Of a stretch of 64,000 nt of DNA, positions 51,461 to 60,225 are shown piece by piece; the first letter of the stretch is position 1, and each line of letters begins with the position of its first letter. The notes beneath the pieces are model-generated. The model saw only the letters and a program-made list of their open reading frames with translations, was not told the DNA's origin and searched no databases. Source of the DNA: Wocania_A spongiicola. GTDB taxonomy: Bacteria > Bacteroidota > Bacteroidia > Flavobacteriales > Flavobacteriaceae. The stretch lies in the NCBI RefSeq assembly GCF_023502325.1, contig NZ_JAMFLZ010000001.1, positions 434,001 through 498,000 of the forward strand, given 5' to 3'. Position numbers and translations under genes: made by a program.

Positions 51461-52777
51461 TTAATATCTGTAATGCTCTGGCTTATATGGTCCATCAACA
51501 GTTACGCCAATATAACTAGCTTGCTCTTCGCGAAGTTCTGTTAATTCAACTCCAATTTTTGCTAAATGTAATTTTGCTACTTTCTCGTCTAATGCTTTTG
51601 GTAACATATATACATCGTTTTTGTAAGCATCAGCATTATTCCAAAGTTCTATTTGTGCTAATGTTTGGTTTGTAAATGAGTTACTCATTACAAAACTTGG
51701 ATGTCCAGTAGCACAACCTAGGTTTACTAAGCGACCTTCGGCAAGTATAATAATATCTTTTCCATTAACGGTATATTTATCTACTTGAGGTTTAATAGTG
51801 TTTTTGGTATGACCATGGTTGTCGTTTAACCATGCCATATCAATCTCGTTATCAAAATGCCCAATATTACAAACAATAGCTTTGTCTTTTAAAGCTTCAA
51901 AATGACGTGCTTGAACAATGTCTTTATTTCCAGTGGTTGTAATTACAATATCAGTATTACCAATTACTGTTTCTAATTTTTTAACTTCAAAACCATCCAT
52001 AGCCGCTTGTAACGCACAAATTGGGTCTATTTCTGTAACAGTTACAATACTTCCAGCGCCTTTAAAAGAAGCAGCAGTACCTTTCCCAACATCGCCATAA
52101 CCACAAACAGTTACACGTTTTCCGGCTAACATAATATCTGTAGCACGACGAATTGCATCTACAGCACTTTCTTTACATCCGTATTTATTATCGAATTTAG
52201 ATTTTGTAACAGAATCGTTTACATTAATGGCAGGCATTGGTAATGTTCCGTTTTTTACACGTTCGTATAATCTGTGAACTCCAGTTGTTGTTTCTTCAGA
52301 TAAACCATTAATTCCAGCTGCTAATTCTGGGTATTTATCTAAAACCATATTGGTTAAATCACCACCATCATCAAGTATCATGTTAAGTGGTTGTCTATCT
52401 TCACCAAAGAAAAGAGTTTGCTCGATACACCAATCAAATTCTTCTTCAGTCATATCTTTCCAAGCGTAAACTGCAGTTCCAGCATCAGCAATAGCTGCCG
52501 CTGCCTGATCTTGTGTAGAGAAAATGTTACAAGAACTCCAAGTCACCTCCGCACCTAAAGCTTGTAAAGTTTCAATAAGTACCGCAGTTTGAATGGTCAT
52601 GTGCAAACATCCTGCAATACGAGCACCTTTAAGAGGTTGTGAATCTTTATATTCTTCACGTAAACTCATAAGCCCTGGCATTTCGGCTTCTGCTAATTCT
52701 ATTTCTTTTCGTCCCCAAGCTGCAAGTGATATATCTTTTACTTTATTAGCTACGTAAGGAATTGTTTTTGTACTCAT
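51461..52777 (-). CDS. ahcY: Adenosylhomocysteinase
   Basis: This enzyme splits S-adenosylhomocysteine to adenosine and homocysteine, keeping methylation going. I chose the ATG at 52777 (MSTKTIPYVANKVKDISLAA), which matches the family N-terminus; the frame runs 11 codons further up. The 438-aa product shows LHMTIQTAVLIETL, NAD-binding GYGDVGKGTA, and EIDPICALQAAMDG. It ends in the invariant GPYKPEHYRY. It has its own promoter about 100 nt upstream. Confidence 0.97.
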   Translation of the reverse strand: MSTKTIPYVANKVKDISLAAWGRKEIELAEAEMPGLMSLREEYKDSQPLKGARIAGCLHMTIQTAVLIETLQALGAEVTWSSCNIFSTQDQAAAAIADAGTAVYAWKDMTEEEFDWCIEQTLFFGEDRQPLNMILDDGGDLTNMVLDKYPELAAGINGLSEETTTGVHRLYERVKNGTLPMPAINVNDSVTKSKFDNKYGCKESAVDAIRRATDIMLAGKRVTVCGYGDVGKGTAASFKGAGSIVTVTEIDPICALQAAMDGFEVKKLETVIGNTDIVITTTGNKDIVQARHFEALKDKAIVCNIGHFDNEIDMAWLNDNHGHTKNTIKPQVDKYTVNGKDIIILAEGRLVNLGCATGHPSFVMSNSFTNQTLAQIELWNNADAYKNDVYMLPKALDEKVAKLHLAKIGVELTELREEQASYIGVTVDGPYKPEHYRY

Positions 52778-52875
52778 AGTATTTTTCTTAAATGTTTTAA
52801 AGTATAACAACTTTGCTTTAGCCCTTAAAAATAGTTAAATTCGCTAATCAAAATTGCATTGTGTCTTAGACCGTG

Positions 52876-52883
52876 CAAATATA
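52876..52883 (-). promoter_or_regulatory. -7 element of ahcY
   Basis: The minus strand reads TATATTTG, a perfect TAnnTTTG. The leader would be about 93 nt; I saw no known SAH or SAM riboswitch pattern in it. Confidence 0.5.
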
Positions 52884-52906
52884 ATCAATAACTTTCAGAA
52901 AAGTAA

Positions 52907-53533
52907 ATGCCTCTTTATAAAACCATTACTCCAAACTCACAAACAACTGTTAAAATCTGGAAAATTTCGGAATCTTATAATGAGTTGATGCAATCAATTA
53001 CATTAAACCCTAAAAGTTTAGAACGTGTTTTGGGTATGAAAAGCGAAATGCATCAACGCGGTTTTTTAAGTGTTAGAAAATTATTAGCTGAATTAGGGTA
53101 TTCAGATTCTGATTTGTTTTACGATGATAACGGAAAACCACATTTAAAGGATGGCAAGCAAATATCAATTACACACTCATTTAATTTTTCGGCTATTATA
53201 GTAAGCAATTTAATTGTTGGTATTGATGTTGAAAAGCAACGTGATAAAATTACTATCATTGCTCATAAATTTATAGAGTATGAGTTTGATTATTTAAATG
53301 AAAATGATACTGATTACATAAAGAAGCTAACAGCCATTTGGTGTGTAAAAGAATCGTTGTATAAGCTTTATGCAACACCAGGATTAAGTTTTAAAAAACA
53401 TTGTTTGGTTATCCCTTTTAATATAGCCGATGACGAAACCTTAGCGTGGATTGATTATGAAGGCGAAAAGCATCGATACAATATTCAATTTTTAGAGTTT
53501 GAAGGTTTTACTTGCGCTTATGCCATTGCTTAA
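52907..53533 (+). CDS. 4'-phosphopantetheinyl transferase (Sfp type)
   Basis: The 208-aa protein transfers phosphopantetheine from CoA to carrier proteins. Family motifs are SITHSFNFSAIIVS, IVGIDVEKQRDK (metal-binding Asp), and AIWCVKESLYKLY (WxxKES-like). It is of the small Sfp type found in Bacteroidota. It is followed directly (no gap) by the GGGP synthase gene, so the two should be co-translated. Confidence 0.9.
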   Translation: MPLYKTITPNSQTTVKIWKISESYNELMQSITLNPKSLERVLGMKSEMHQRGFLSVRKLLAELGYSDSDLFYDDNGKPHLKDGKQISITHSFNFSAIIVSNLIVGIDVEKQRDKITIIAHKFIEYEFDYLNENDTDYIKKLTAIWCVKESLYKLYATPGLSFKKHCLVIPFNIADDETLAWIDYEGEKHRYNIQFLEFEGFTCAYAIA

Positions 53534-54259
53534 ATGAATAGTATTTATAGCGACATACAAAGATCAATTTTAAATAACGAAAAATTATTGGCCGTTTTAA
53601 TTGATCCAGATAAGTTTTCTGTTGAAAATGTTACAAGTTTCTTTAAAAAAGTGAATCAATCTATTGCAACTCATATTTTTATTGGTGGAAGTACAGTTGA
53701 GGATAAGGTTACAGAAGTATTAGTTTCAGAAATTAAAAAACATACAAAACGCCCTGTTATTATATTTCCTGGTGACGTATCTCAAATTACAGATAAAGCA
53801 GATGCATTATTATTTTTATCCTTAATTTCTGGTAGAAATCCAGAATATTTAATTGGAAAGCATATAGAATCAATTCCAATATTAAAAAACACTAATTTGG
53901 AAGTGCTTCCCACAGGGTATATTTTAATAGAAAGCGGAAAACAAACGGCAGTTGAACGTGTAACAAAAACACAGCCTATTGATAGAAGTAATATTCAAAA
54001 AATTACAGATACCGCAAAAGCTGGTGAGTTTTTAGGAATGAAATTAATGTACTTAGAAGCAGGAAGCGGTGCATTAAACCCTATAACTAATAAAATTATT
54101 GCAAAAGTAAAAGATGAAATACAAATTCCGTTAATAGTAGGCGGTGGAATAAAAAACATAGTACAATTAGAAAGCGCATATAATTCTGGAGCCGATATAG
54201 TCGTAATTGGCACTGCTTTTGAACAATGCGAATCCTTTTTTGACGATTTAAAAAAATAA
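53534..54259 (+). CDS. Geranylgeranylglyceryl/heptaprenylglyceryl phosphate synthase family protein
   Basis: The 241-aa TIM-barrel protein matches the GGGP synthase/PcrB family: LAVLIDPDKF, IFIGGSTVEDKV, FPGDVSQI, YLEAGSGALNP and IPLIVGGGIKNIVQLESAYNSGADIVVIGTAFE. In archaea this enzyme makes the ether bond of membrane lipids; in Bacteroidota a group II form exists, with a less clear final product. It is probably cytoplasmic or membrane-associated. It follows the PPTase gene with no gap. Confidence 0.92.
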   Translation: MNSIYSDIQRSILNNEKLLAVLIDPDKFSVENVTSFFKKVNQSIATHIFIGGSTVEDKVTEVLVSEIKKHTKRPVIIFPGDVSQITDKADALLFLSLISGRNPEYLIGKHIESIPILKNTNLEVLPTGYILIESGKQTAVERVTKTQPIDRSNIQKITDTAKAGEFLGMKLMYLEAGSGALNPITNKIIAKVKDEIQIPLIVGGGIKNIVQLESAYNSGADIVVIGTAFEQCESFFDDLKK

Positions 54260-54267
54260 ACTATCAT

Positions 54268-54283
54268 ACTGAACATGTTCAGT
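54268..54283. repeat. Perfect 16-bp palindrome after the GGGP synthase gene
   Basis: ACTGAACATGTTCAGT is a perfect palindrome. The core CTGAA/TTCAG also occurs at 51433-51452. It could be an extragenic repeat or a small operator ahead of the gene at 54307. Confidence 0.55.
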
Positions 54284-54306
54284 AACTCATAAAAATAATT
54301 AATAAA

Positions 54307-54567
54307 ATGGAAGTATCAGTAGATTTAACTTTGTCTCCTTTACAAGATGATTACGAGAAGCATATCATAGATTTTATAAAAGCACTGCGTGACTCTGAAT
54401 TTACCATTTTAGAAAATCCGTTAAGCACTCAAATTTTTGGGAGCTATGATAAGTTGATGCCTTTTTTGAATGAAGAAATTAGACGTTCTTTTGAAAACAC
54501 AGATATTTCTGTTTTAACAATGAAGGTGGTAAAAACAAATAGAAGCGACTATGAGCCAAATTTTTGA
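54307..54567 (+). CDS. Thiamine-binding (MTH1187/YkoF-like) protein
   Basis: The 86-aa protein has a ferredoxin-like pattern with VSVDLTLSPLQDDYEKHIIDFI at the start and STQIFGSYDKLMPFLNEEIRRSF in the middle. It fits the MTH1187/YkoF family, whose members bind thiamine or its precursors. It overlaps the PnuC gene by 17 nt, so they are coupled. A TPP riboswitch lies further along the same strand, which supports a thiamine link. Binding is inferred. Confidence 0.72.
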   Translation: MEVSVDLTLSPLQDDYEKHIIDFIKALRDSEFTILENPLSTQIFGSYDKLMPFLNEEIRRSFENTDISVLTMKVVKTNRSDYEPNF

Positions 54568-55183
54568 TTTTTTTCTAGAAGCATATCGGCAAACACCAAC
54601 AATTCAAATACTATTAGAAGCTGTTGCTTTTGTGTTTGGTATAGCAAGTGTTTGGTATGCTAAAAAAGAAAACATTTTGGTATACCCAACCGGAATAATT
54701 TGCACTGTAATAACTGTTTATCTTCTCTACATCAATGAATACTTTGGAGATATGATGATGAATTTTTACTATTCTGTTATGAGTGTTTATGGCTGGTGGA
54801 ACTGGTCTAGAAAAAAGGGAGATAAATATGTAGTTCCAATTTCTAGAACAAATACTAAAGAGAAGGTAATTGGCTTTTGCTTATTTCTATTAACAATGAT
54901 AGTTACTTATTCAGTCTATAAAGCAAACGAATACGATATTCAAATCGCTAACTATATAGATGTATTTACATCTGGAGTTTTCTTTACAGCTATGTGGTTT
55001 ATGGCCAATAAGAAATTAGAAAACTGGACATTATGGATTTTTGCAGATTTAATTACTATACCTTTATATGCTTATAGAGGATTAGGAATGTTATCATTAC
55101 AATATTTAATTTTCACCATTTTAGCAATTCAAGGATACATTGCATGGAAAAAGAGCTTAAACAACAACCTACAAACTGCTTAA
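54551..55183 (+). CDS. pnuC: PnuC-family vitamin transporter
   Basis: The 210-aa protein has about seven membrane helices and matches PnuC/PnuT transporters, which admit nicotinamide riboside or thiamine by facilitated diffusion and rely on a cytoplasmic kinase to trap the substrate. The YGWWNWSRKKG segment is the family's WxxW-type motif. Neighbours argue both ways: the NadR-like kinase favours nicotinamide riboside, while the thiamine-binding protein and TPP riboswitch favour thiamine. It overlaps the genes on both sides. Confidence 0.9.
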   Translation: MSQIFDFFLEAYRQTPTIQILLEAVAFVFGIASVWYAKKENILVYPTGIICTVITVYLLYINEYFGDMMMNFYYSVMSVYGWWNWSRKKGDKYVVPISRTNTKEKVIGFCLFLLTMIVTYSVYKANEYDIQIANYIDVFTSGVFFTAMWFMANKKLENWTLWIFADLITIPLYAYRGLGMLSLQYLIFTILAIQGYIAWKKSLNNNLQTA

Positions 55184-55713
55184 AAGTCGTTTTATTTGGT
55201 CCAGAATCTACTGGAAAAACGACACTATCAAGACAGTTAGCCAGACACTATAATTCGGTATGGGTACCAGAATATGCACGTGAATATTTGCAAAACAAAT
55301 GGAATAATGAGCGAGAAACCTGCGAGCCAAAAGACTTATTACCTATTGCTAAAGGGCAGATGAAATTAGAAAATGAATTAGCAAAAAAAACTGAAACTGT
55401 TTTGATTTGCGACACAGATCTGTTAGAAACCAAAGTGTATTCCGAGGCTTATTACTTAGGAGCTTGTAACCCTACTCTTAAAAAATACGCCTTACAGAAT
55501 ACTTACGATTTATATTTTCTAACTTATATTGATGTTCCTTGGGAAGCAGACGACTTAAGAGATAAACCTAAGCATAGGTTAGAAATGTTTAATGCTTTTC
55601 AAGAAGCATTAGTTAAAAATAATAGACCTTTTATTTTATTAAAAGGCGATAAAAAAACTAGATTAAAAACAGCGGTTAAGCATATTGATAAACTATTAAA
55701 GAAGAAAGAATAA
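55144..55713 (+). CDS. NadR-like AAA-type vitamin kinase
   Basis: The 189-aa protein has Walker A GPESTGKTT (residues 19-27) and further motifs VWVPEYAREYL and VLICDTDLLETKVYSE, as in the ribosylnicotinamide kinase domain of NadR. It lacks the N-terminal adenylyltransferase domain. It would phosphorylate the vitamin brought in by PnuC and so trap it. Its start overlaps pnuC by 40 nt, and its stop shares one base with the next start (TAATG). Confidence 0.85.
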   Translation: MEKELKQQPTNCLKVVLFGPESTGKTTLSRQLARHYNSVWVPEYAREYLQNKWNNERETCEPKDLLPIAKGQMKLENELAKKTETVLICDTDLLETKVYSEAYYLGACNPTLKKYALQNTYDLYFLTYIDVPWEADDLRDKPKHRLEMFNAFQEALVKNNRPFILLKGDKKTRLKTAVKHIDKLLKKKE

Positions 55714-57260
55714 TGTTATCAAAAAAAGATGTTCAATATATAGAAAGTAAGGGTATAACAATTACTCAAGTTAAAAAACAAATTGAGCGTATAAAAAATG
55801 GTATGTCTTATTCCAATCTAATTGCTGCGGCAAATATTGGAAGCGGAATAGAGCGTTATAATGAGCAGGAGATTCAAGATTTAGTGAATTTGTATGAAAC
55901 AAAGCAAAACAGTTTAAACATTGTAAAATTCGTTCCAGCTTCTGGAGCTGCCACAAGGATGTTTAAATTTTTATTTGAGTTTTTAAATCATTTTAATCCT
56001 AAGAAAGAAACCATTGAAACGTATGCTAAAAGGTATAACGATAATCTCATAAAAACGTTTTTTTTGAGATTAGAGGAGTTTCCGTTTTATAATGAAGTTT
56101 TATCAAAAGCGAAAACTATTAACCCTAATTTTGAAAAGTTAAGTAAAGAAGAAAACTATTTCGAATTTGTAAAAACAATGTTGTATGAGAATGGCTTAAA
56201 CTATAGCTTCTTTCCTAAGGGATTACTCTCATTTCATAAATACGAAACAGAAATAGTAACAGCCTTTCATGAACATTTATTAGAATCCACTTTGTATGCC
56301 TCAACAAATAATAAATCAGACTTGCATTTTACAGTTTCTGAAAAACATCATCCTTATTTTAATTCAGAATTAAACAAAATTAAAGACAGGCTAGAGCAAA
56401 AAACAAACACTGCTTTTAATGTGTCGTTTTCTTATCAAAAAGGAGAAACTGAAACAATAGCTTTAACCACCAACAACAATATTTGTAGAAACGATGATGA
56501 TTCTATTTTGTTTAGACCTGCAGGACATGGAGCTTTATTAGAGAATTTAAATGATTTAAATAGTGATCTTGTTTTTATTAAAAACATCGATAATATTGTG
56601 GTCTTTAATAAGAATAAAAAAATATCAAAGTATAAAAAACTTATAGCCGGGGCACTAATTCAAGCCCAAGAACAAGCCTTTTCTTTTTTGCATAAACTTG
56701 ACGAGGAAACTGCTACAGAAAAAGATATGCTAAGTATGGCGATGTTTTTATCTAAAAAAATGAATGTTTCAATTTTAGATGAATTTGATGATTTAACTTC
56801 AGAAAAAAAGAAGCAATATTTAATAGATAAACTAAATCGTCCTATTCGTGTTTGTGGTATGGTTAAAAATGAAGGCGAGCCTGGTGGCGGACCATTTTGG
56901 GTTAAAGATGAAAATGATGAAATATCGTTACAAATAGTAGAATTTGCTCAAATAGATATTAAGAATATAGAACAAGCAGAAATTGTTAAAAATGCTACAC
57001 ATTTTAACCCAACCGATTTAGTTTGTGGAACAAAAAACTATAAAGGAGAGAAATTTAACCTTTTAAATTTTGTAGACCCTGAAGCCGCTTTTATAACTAA
57101 AAAAACACAAAATGGAGCTGACATACAAGCGCTAGAACTCCCTGGCTTATGGAATGGTAGTATGGCGCATTGGAATACTATTTTTGTTGAAATTCCTGTA
57201 GAAACTTTTAACCCCGTAAAAACGGTTAACGATTTATTAAAACCAGAACATCAAGCATAA
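55713..57260 (+). CDS. DUF4301 protein
   Basis: The 515-aa soluble protein matches DUF4301 of Bacteroidota, with FVPASGAATRMFKFLFEF near residue 72 and RPAGHGALLENLNDLNSDLVFIKNIDNI in the middle. The first motif resembles the sugar-nucleotide binding signature of nucleotidyltransferases, so a nucleotidyltransferase-like activity is possible. It is coupled to the kinase gene (one-base overlap) and followed after 2 nt by the ArfB-like gene. True function is unknown. Confidence 0.82.
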   Translation: MLSKKDVQYIESKGITITQVKKQIERIKNGMSYSNLIAAANIGSGIERYNEQEIQDLVNLYETKQNSLNIVKFVPASGAATRMFKFLFEFLNHFNPKKETIETYAKRYNDNLIKTFFLRLEEFPFYNEVLSKAKTINPNFEKLSKEENYFEFVKTMLYENGLNYSFFPKGLLSFHKYETEIVTAFHEHLLESTLYASTNNKSDLHFTVSEKHHPYFNSELNKIKDRLEQKTNTAFNVSFSYQKGETETIALTTNNNICRNDDDSILFRPAGHGALLENLNDLNSDLVFIKNIDNIVVFNKNKKISKYKKLIAGALIQAQEQAFSFLHKLDEETATEKDMLSMAMFLSKKMNVSILDEFDDLTSEKKKQYLIDKLNRPIRVCGMVKNEGEPGGGPFWVKDENDEISLQIVEFAQIDIKNIEQAEIVKNATHFNPTDLVCGTKNYKGEKFNLLNFVDPEAAFITKKTQNGADIQALELPGLWNGSMAHWNTIFVEIPVETFNPVKTVNDLLKPEHQA

Positions 57261-57262
57261 TA

Positions 57263-57670
57263 ATGTTTAATAAGGAAGCACTATTACAAGAGTTAATTTT
57301 TAAAGCTATTAGGAGTTCTGGAGCTGGCGGACAGCATGTAAACAAAGTAGCATCTAAAGTAGAATTACAATTTGATTTATCAAAATCATTAGTGTTTAAT
57401 GAAGAGCAAAAAGAACGTTTGCAAACCAAACTAAAGCATAGATTAACTAAAGAAAATGTTCTTGTTTTGCAGTGTGATGAAAGCCGAAGCCAACATAAAA
57501 ACAAAGACTTAATAATTAAACGCTTTTTAGAATTGATAAACTATAGTTTAATTATTCCTAAAAAAAGAATCCCTACTAAAGTTCCAAAATCTGTTATTAG
57601 AAAACGTTTAAAAAACAAACGTAATCTTTCAGAAAAGAAAGCCAACCGAAAAAAACCAAATATCGATTAA
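57263..57670 (+). CDS. arfB: ArfB-like peptidyl-tRNA hydrolase (stalled-ribosome rescue)
   Basis: The 135-aa protein has the catalytic GGQ (residues 22-24) in RSSGAGGQHVNKVASKVEL and a basic C-terminal tail (KKRIPTKVPKSVIRKRLKNK onward) that would insert in the mRNA channel. It frees ribosomes stalled at mRNA ends. At this length it is not a full release factor. It is the last gene of the 54307-57670 run. Confidence 0.92.
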   Translation: MFNKEALLQELIFKAIRSSGAGGQHVNKVASKVELQFDLSKSLVFNEEQKERLQTKLKHRLTKENVLVLQCDESRSQHKNKDLIIKRFLELINYSLIIPKKRIPTKVPKSVIRKRLKNKRNLSEKKANRKKPNID

Positions 57671-57745
57671 TAGCCAATTGTGAGTTCGAGTAAATTTTTT
57701 TAAAAAATTGTGTCAAGAAGTTTTTATAAACTCATAATTCGTTAC

Positions 57746-57753
57746 TACATTTG
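57746..57753 (+). promoter_or_regulatory. -7 element ahead of the TPP riboswitch
   Basis: TACATTTG matches TAnnTTTG, and the transcript would start just at the riboswitch P1 stem. No good TTG at -33. Confidence 0.6.
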
Positions 57754-57756
57754 CAG

Positions 57757-57841
57757 CGTTCTCAAAAAAGGGGTGCCAATAAGTGGCTGAGATCATACCC
57801 ATTGAACCTAGAACAGGTAATGCTGTTTAGGAAATGAGCGT
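57757..57841 (+). ncRNA. TPP riboswitch (THI element)
   Basis: The segment has the diagnostic order: GGGGTGCC, GGCTGAGATCATACCC (CTGAGA at 57787-57792), GAACCT (57804), AGGTAATGCTG and a closing GGAAATGAGCG. CTCA and TGAG at the ends pair in stem P1. It lies 160 nt before the TonB receptor gene and should lower its expression when thiamine diphosphate is plentiful. Confidence 0.92.
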
Positions 57842-57864
57842 TAAGAAAATGTTCGGTTGACATT

Positions 57865-57880
57865 TTTAGCGAGTGCTAAA
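57865..57880 (+). promoter_or_regulatory. Hairpin downstream of the TPP riboswitch
   Basis: TTTAGC and GCTAAA form a 6-bp stem around GAGT. No U-run follows, so control may act on translation, or this may be part of the expression platform. A smaller stem GAAG/CTTC lies at about 57924-57938. No gene is in the rest of 57842-58002. Confidence 0.4.
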
Positions 57881-58002
57881 GAATTATCAAATTTGGAAGT
57901 TCTCACGATTTGCTCAAGGAAAAGAAGTGTTATGCTTCAAAAATTAATTAATAACAATAAAGAATAATTACCTCTTTTTATTCGATTTTAAATGTAATCG
58001 TA

Positions 58003-60177
58003 ATGAAAAATTTATTTCTTTTTTTAACACTATTAGTGTTAAGCGTCAGTGCAAATGCACAACAAAATCAAACCCAACAAGATTCTACTAAAGTTGAAAA
58101 ACTAGACGAAGTTTTAGTAAAAGCAGTTCGTGTAAATGCAACATCACCTATTACACACTCTAACGTTAGTAAAAAGGACTTAGAAAAACGTAATTTAGGT
58201 CAAGATTTGCCTATTTTACTCAATTATTTACCCTCAGTTGTAACAACGAGTGATGCTGGTGCTGGTGTTGGCTATACGGGTATTAGGGTGCGTGGTGTAA
58301 GTGCACAATCGACAAACATAACAATTAATGGGATTCCGTATAATGATACAGAATCATTAGGAACTTTTTGGGTCGATTTGCCAGATTTCTCATCGTCTGT
58401 AGAGAATTTACAATTGCAACGAGGTGTTGGTACATCAACAAATGGTTCAGGTGCTTTTGGAGCCAGTATTAATATTTTAACTGATGCGGTTTCTAATAAA
58501 GCAAATGGAGAAATTTCTAATGCTTTTGGAAGTTACAATACAAGAAAACATAATATTAAATTTAGTACAGGGTTATTAAATAATCATTTTGAATTATCAG
58601 GACGTTTGTCTCAAATAAACTCTGATGGCTATATTGATAGAGCAACATCAGATTTAAAGTCTTATTTCTTACAAGGCGCTTATGTAAATAATGGAACATT
58701 AATTAAAGCTTTGGCGTTTGGAGGGCATGAAATAACTTATCAAGCATGGAACGGAATAGATGCTGCAACTTTAAAAAGTAACAGAAAGTTTAACCCGTCA
58801 GGAATGTATACTGATGAAAGCGGAGCAACAAGATTCCATGAAGATGAAGTTGATAATTATAAACAAGACCATTACCAATTGCATTGGAATGAACGATATA
58901 ATAACAATTGGTCTACTAACCTTGGCTTAAATTATACGTATGGTCGTGGGTATTTTGAGCAATACAAGGAAGGCGAAGATTTTGCAGATTATGATTTAGA
59001 AGAAATAATCATAGGTGGAGAAACCATCAGTGAAACCGATTTAATACGTCGTCGTTGGTTAGATAACGATTTTTATGTTTTAAATGCAAGTGCAAATTAC
59101 AGAAATGGAGCTCTAGATATGTCTTTCGGAACTTCTTTTAGCAGTTATATCGGTGATCATTTTGGCGAAATTATTTGGGCACGTTATGCAAGTAATTCAG
59201 AAATTGGAGATACTTACTATAACGGTCAAGGGAAGAAAAAAGATTTTAGCATATTTACAAAAGCAACTTATAAGCTTAATGATAAGGTGAGCTTGTATGG
59301 AGATTTACAAATGCGATTTATAGATTATACAACTACAGGATTAACTTCTGATAGAGTGAATTTGTTGGTTGATGAAAATTATAATTTCTTTAATCCTAAA
59401 GCTGGAGTAACTTATGAGTTGAATGAAAGAAATAATGTGTATTTTTCTTATGCTAGGGCAAACAGGGAGCCAAGTAGAGGAGATTTTGAAAGTAATCCAA
59501 ACATTAAGCCAGAGCAATTAAACGATTTTGAATTAGGCTGGAGGCACAATAATGATGAATTTAGAATAAGTGCTAATGCTTACTATATGTTATATAACGA
59601 GCAGTTAGTTTTAACAGGAGTTATTGATAATACTGGAACTCCAATTAGAACAAATAGTGGAAAAAGTTATCGTTTAGGTTTAGAAGTTGATGCTAGTGTA
59701 CAAATAACAAAACATTTTGCAGTACAACCCAATTTTACAGTGAGTACTAATAAAAATAAGAAAACTATTATTTCTAGAGATGGAGCATTAATAAATCTTG
59801 GTAAAACTAGTATTTCGTATTCTCCAGATTTTGTTGCAGCAAATGCATTGATTTTTCAGCCAAAAACTAATTTCCAAATATCCTTTTTAAGTAAATATGT
59901 TGGAGAACAGTTTATGAGTAATACAGATTCTGAAACTTCTAAATTAGAGAGTTATTTTGTTAATGATTTTAATGTGACTTATGAGATCAAAACAAATTCA
60001 ATATTTAAATCAATACTTTTATCTGGGTTAATAAATAATGTTTTTGGAGAAAAATATGTCTCAAATGGCTACGTATATATTGATAGTTGGAGCACACCAG
60101 GCGCGTCATTTGAAGTTCCTGGATATTACCCACAAGCAACCACTAATTTTTTAATTGGAGCCACTTTAAAGTTTTAA
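58003..60177 (+). CDS. TonB-dependent receptor, probable thiamine importer
   Basis: The 724-aa protein has a signal peptide (MKNLFLFLTLLVLSVSANAQ), a plug (LPILLNYLPSVVTTSDAGAG; GVSAQSTNITINGIPYNDTE; NGSGAFGASINILTD), and a 22-strand type barrel ending LIGATLKF. The TPP riboswitch in the leader is strong evidence that the ligand is thiamine or a related compound. Bacteroidota TPP-controlled TonB receptors are known from comparative genomics. It is the only gene of its unit and is followed by a terminator. Confidence 0.92.
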   Translation: MKNLFLFLTLLVLSVSANAQQNQTQQDSTKVEKLDEVLVKAVRVNATSPITHSNVSKKDLEKRNLGQDLPILLNYLPSVVTTSDAGAGVGYTGIRVRGVSAQSTNITINGIPYNDTESLGTFWVDLPDFSSSVENLQLQRGVGTSTNGSGAFGASINILTDAVSNKANGEISNAFGSYNTRKHNIKFSTGLLNNHFELSGRLSQINSDGYIDRATSDLKSYFLQGAYVNNGTLIKALAFGGHEITYQAWNGIDAATLKSNRKFNPSGMYTDESGATRFHEDEVDNYKQDHYQLHWNERYNNNWSTNLGLNYTYGRGYFEQYKEGEDFADYDLEEIIIGGETISETDLIRRRWLDNDFYVLNASANYRNGALDMSFGTSFSSYIGDHFGEIIWARYASNSEIGDTYYNGQGKKKDFSIFTKATYKLNDKVSLYGDLQMRFIDYTTTGLTSDRVNLLVDENYNFFNPKAGVTYELNERNNVYFSYARANREPSRGDFESNPNIKPEQLNDFELGWRHNNDEFRISANAYYMLYNEQLVLTGVIDNTGTPIRTNSGKSYRLGLEVDASVQITKHFAVQPNFTVSTNKNKKTIISRDGALINLGKTSISYSPDFVAANALIFQPKTNFQISFLSKYVGEQFMSNTDSETSKLESYFVNDFNVTYEIKTNSIFKSILLSGLINNVFGEKYVSNGYVYIDSWSTPGASFEVPGYYPQATTNFLIGATLKF

Positions 60178-60194
60178 AAAAAAATTTTATATCT

Positions 60195-60225
60195 AAGCCT
60201 CAGTATTTATATTGAGGCTTTTTTA
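60195..60225 (+). terminator. Intrinsic terminator after the TonB receptor gene
   Basis: AAGCCTCA and TGAGGCTT form a perfect stem with a 10-nt loop and a T-run. Confidence 0.87.

Noticed and set aside
52784..52875. Possible SAH/SAM riboswitch in the ahcY leader
   Set aside because: I looked for known aptamer cores and found none; the leader is A+T-rich without a stable conserved stem.
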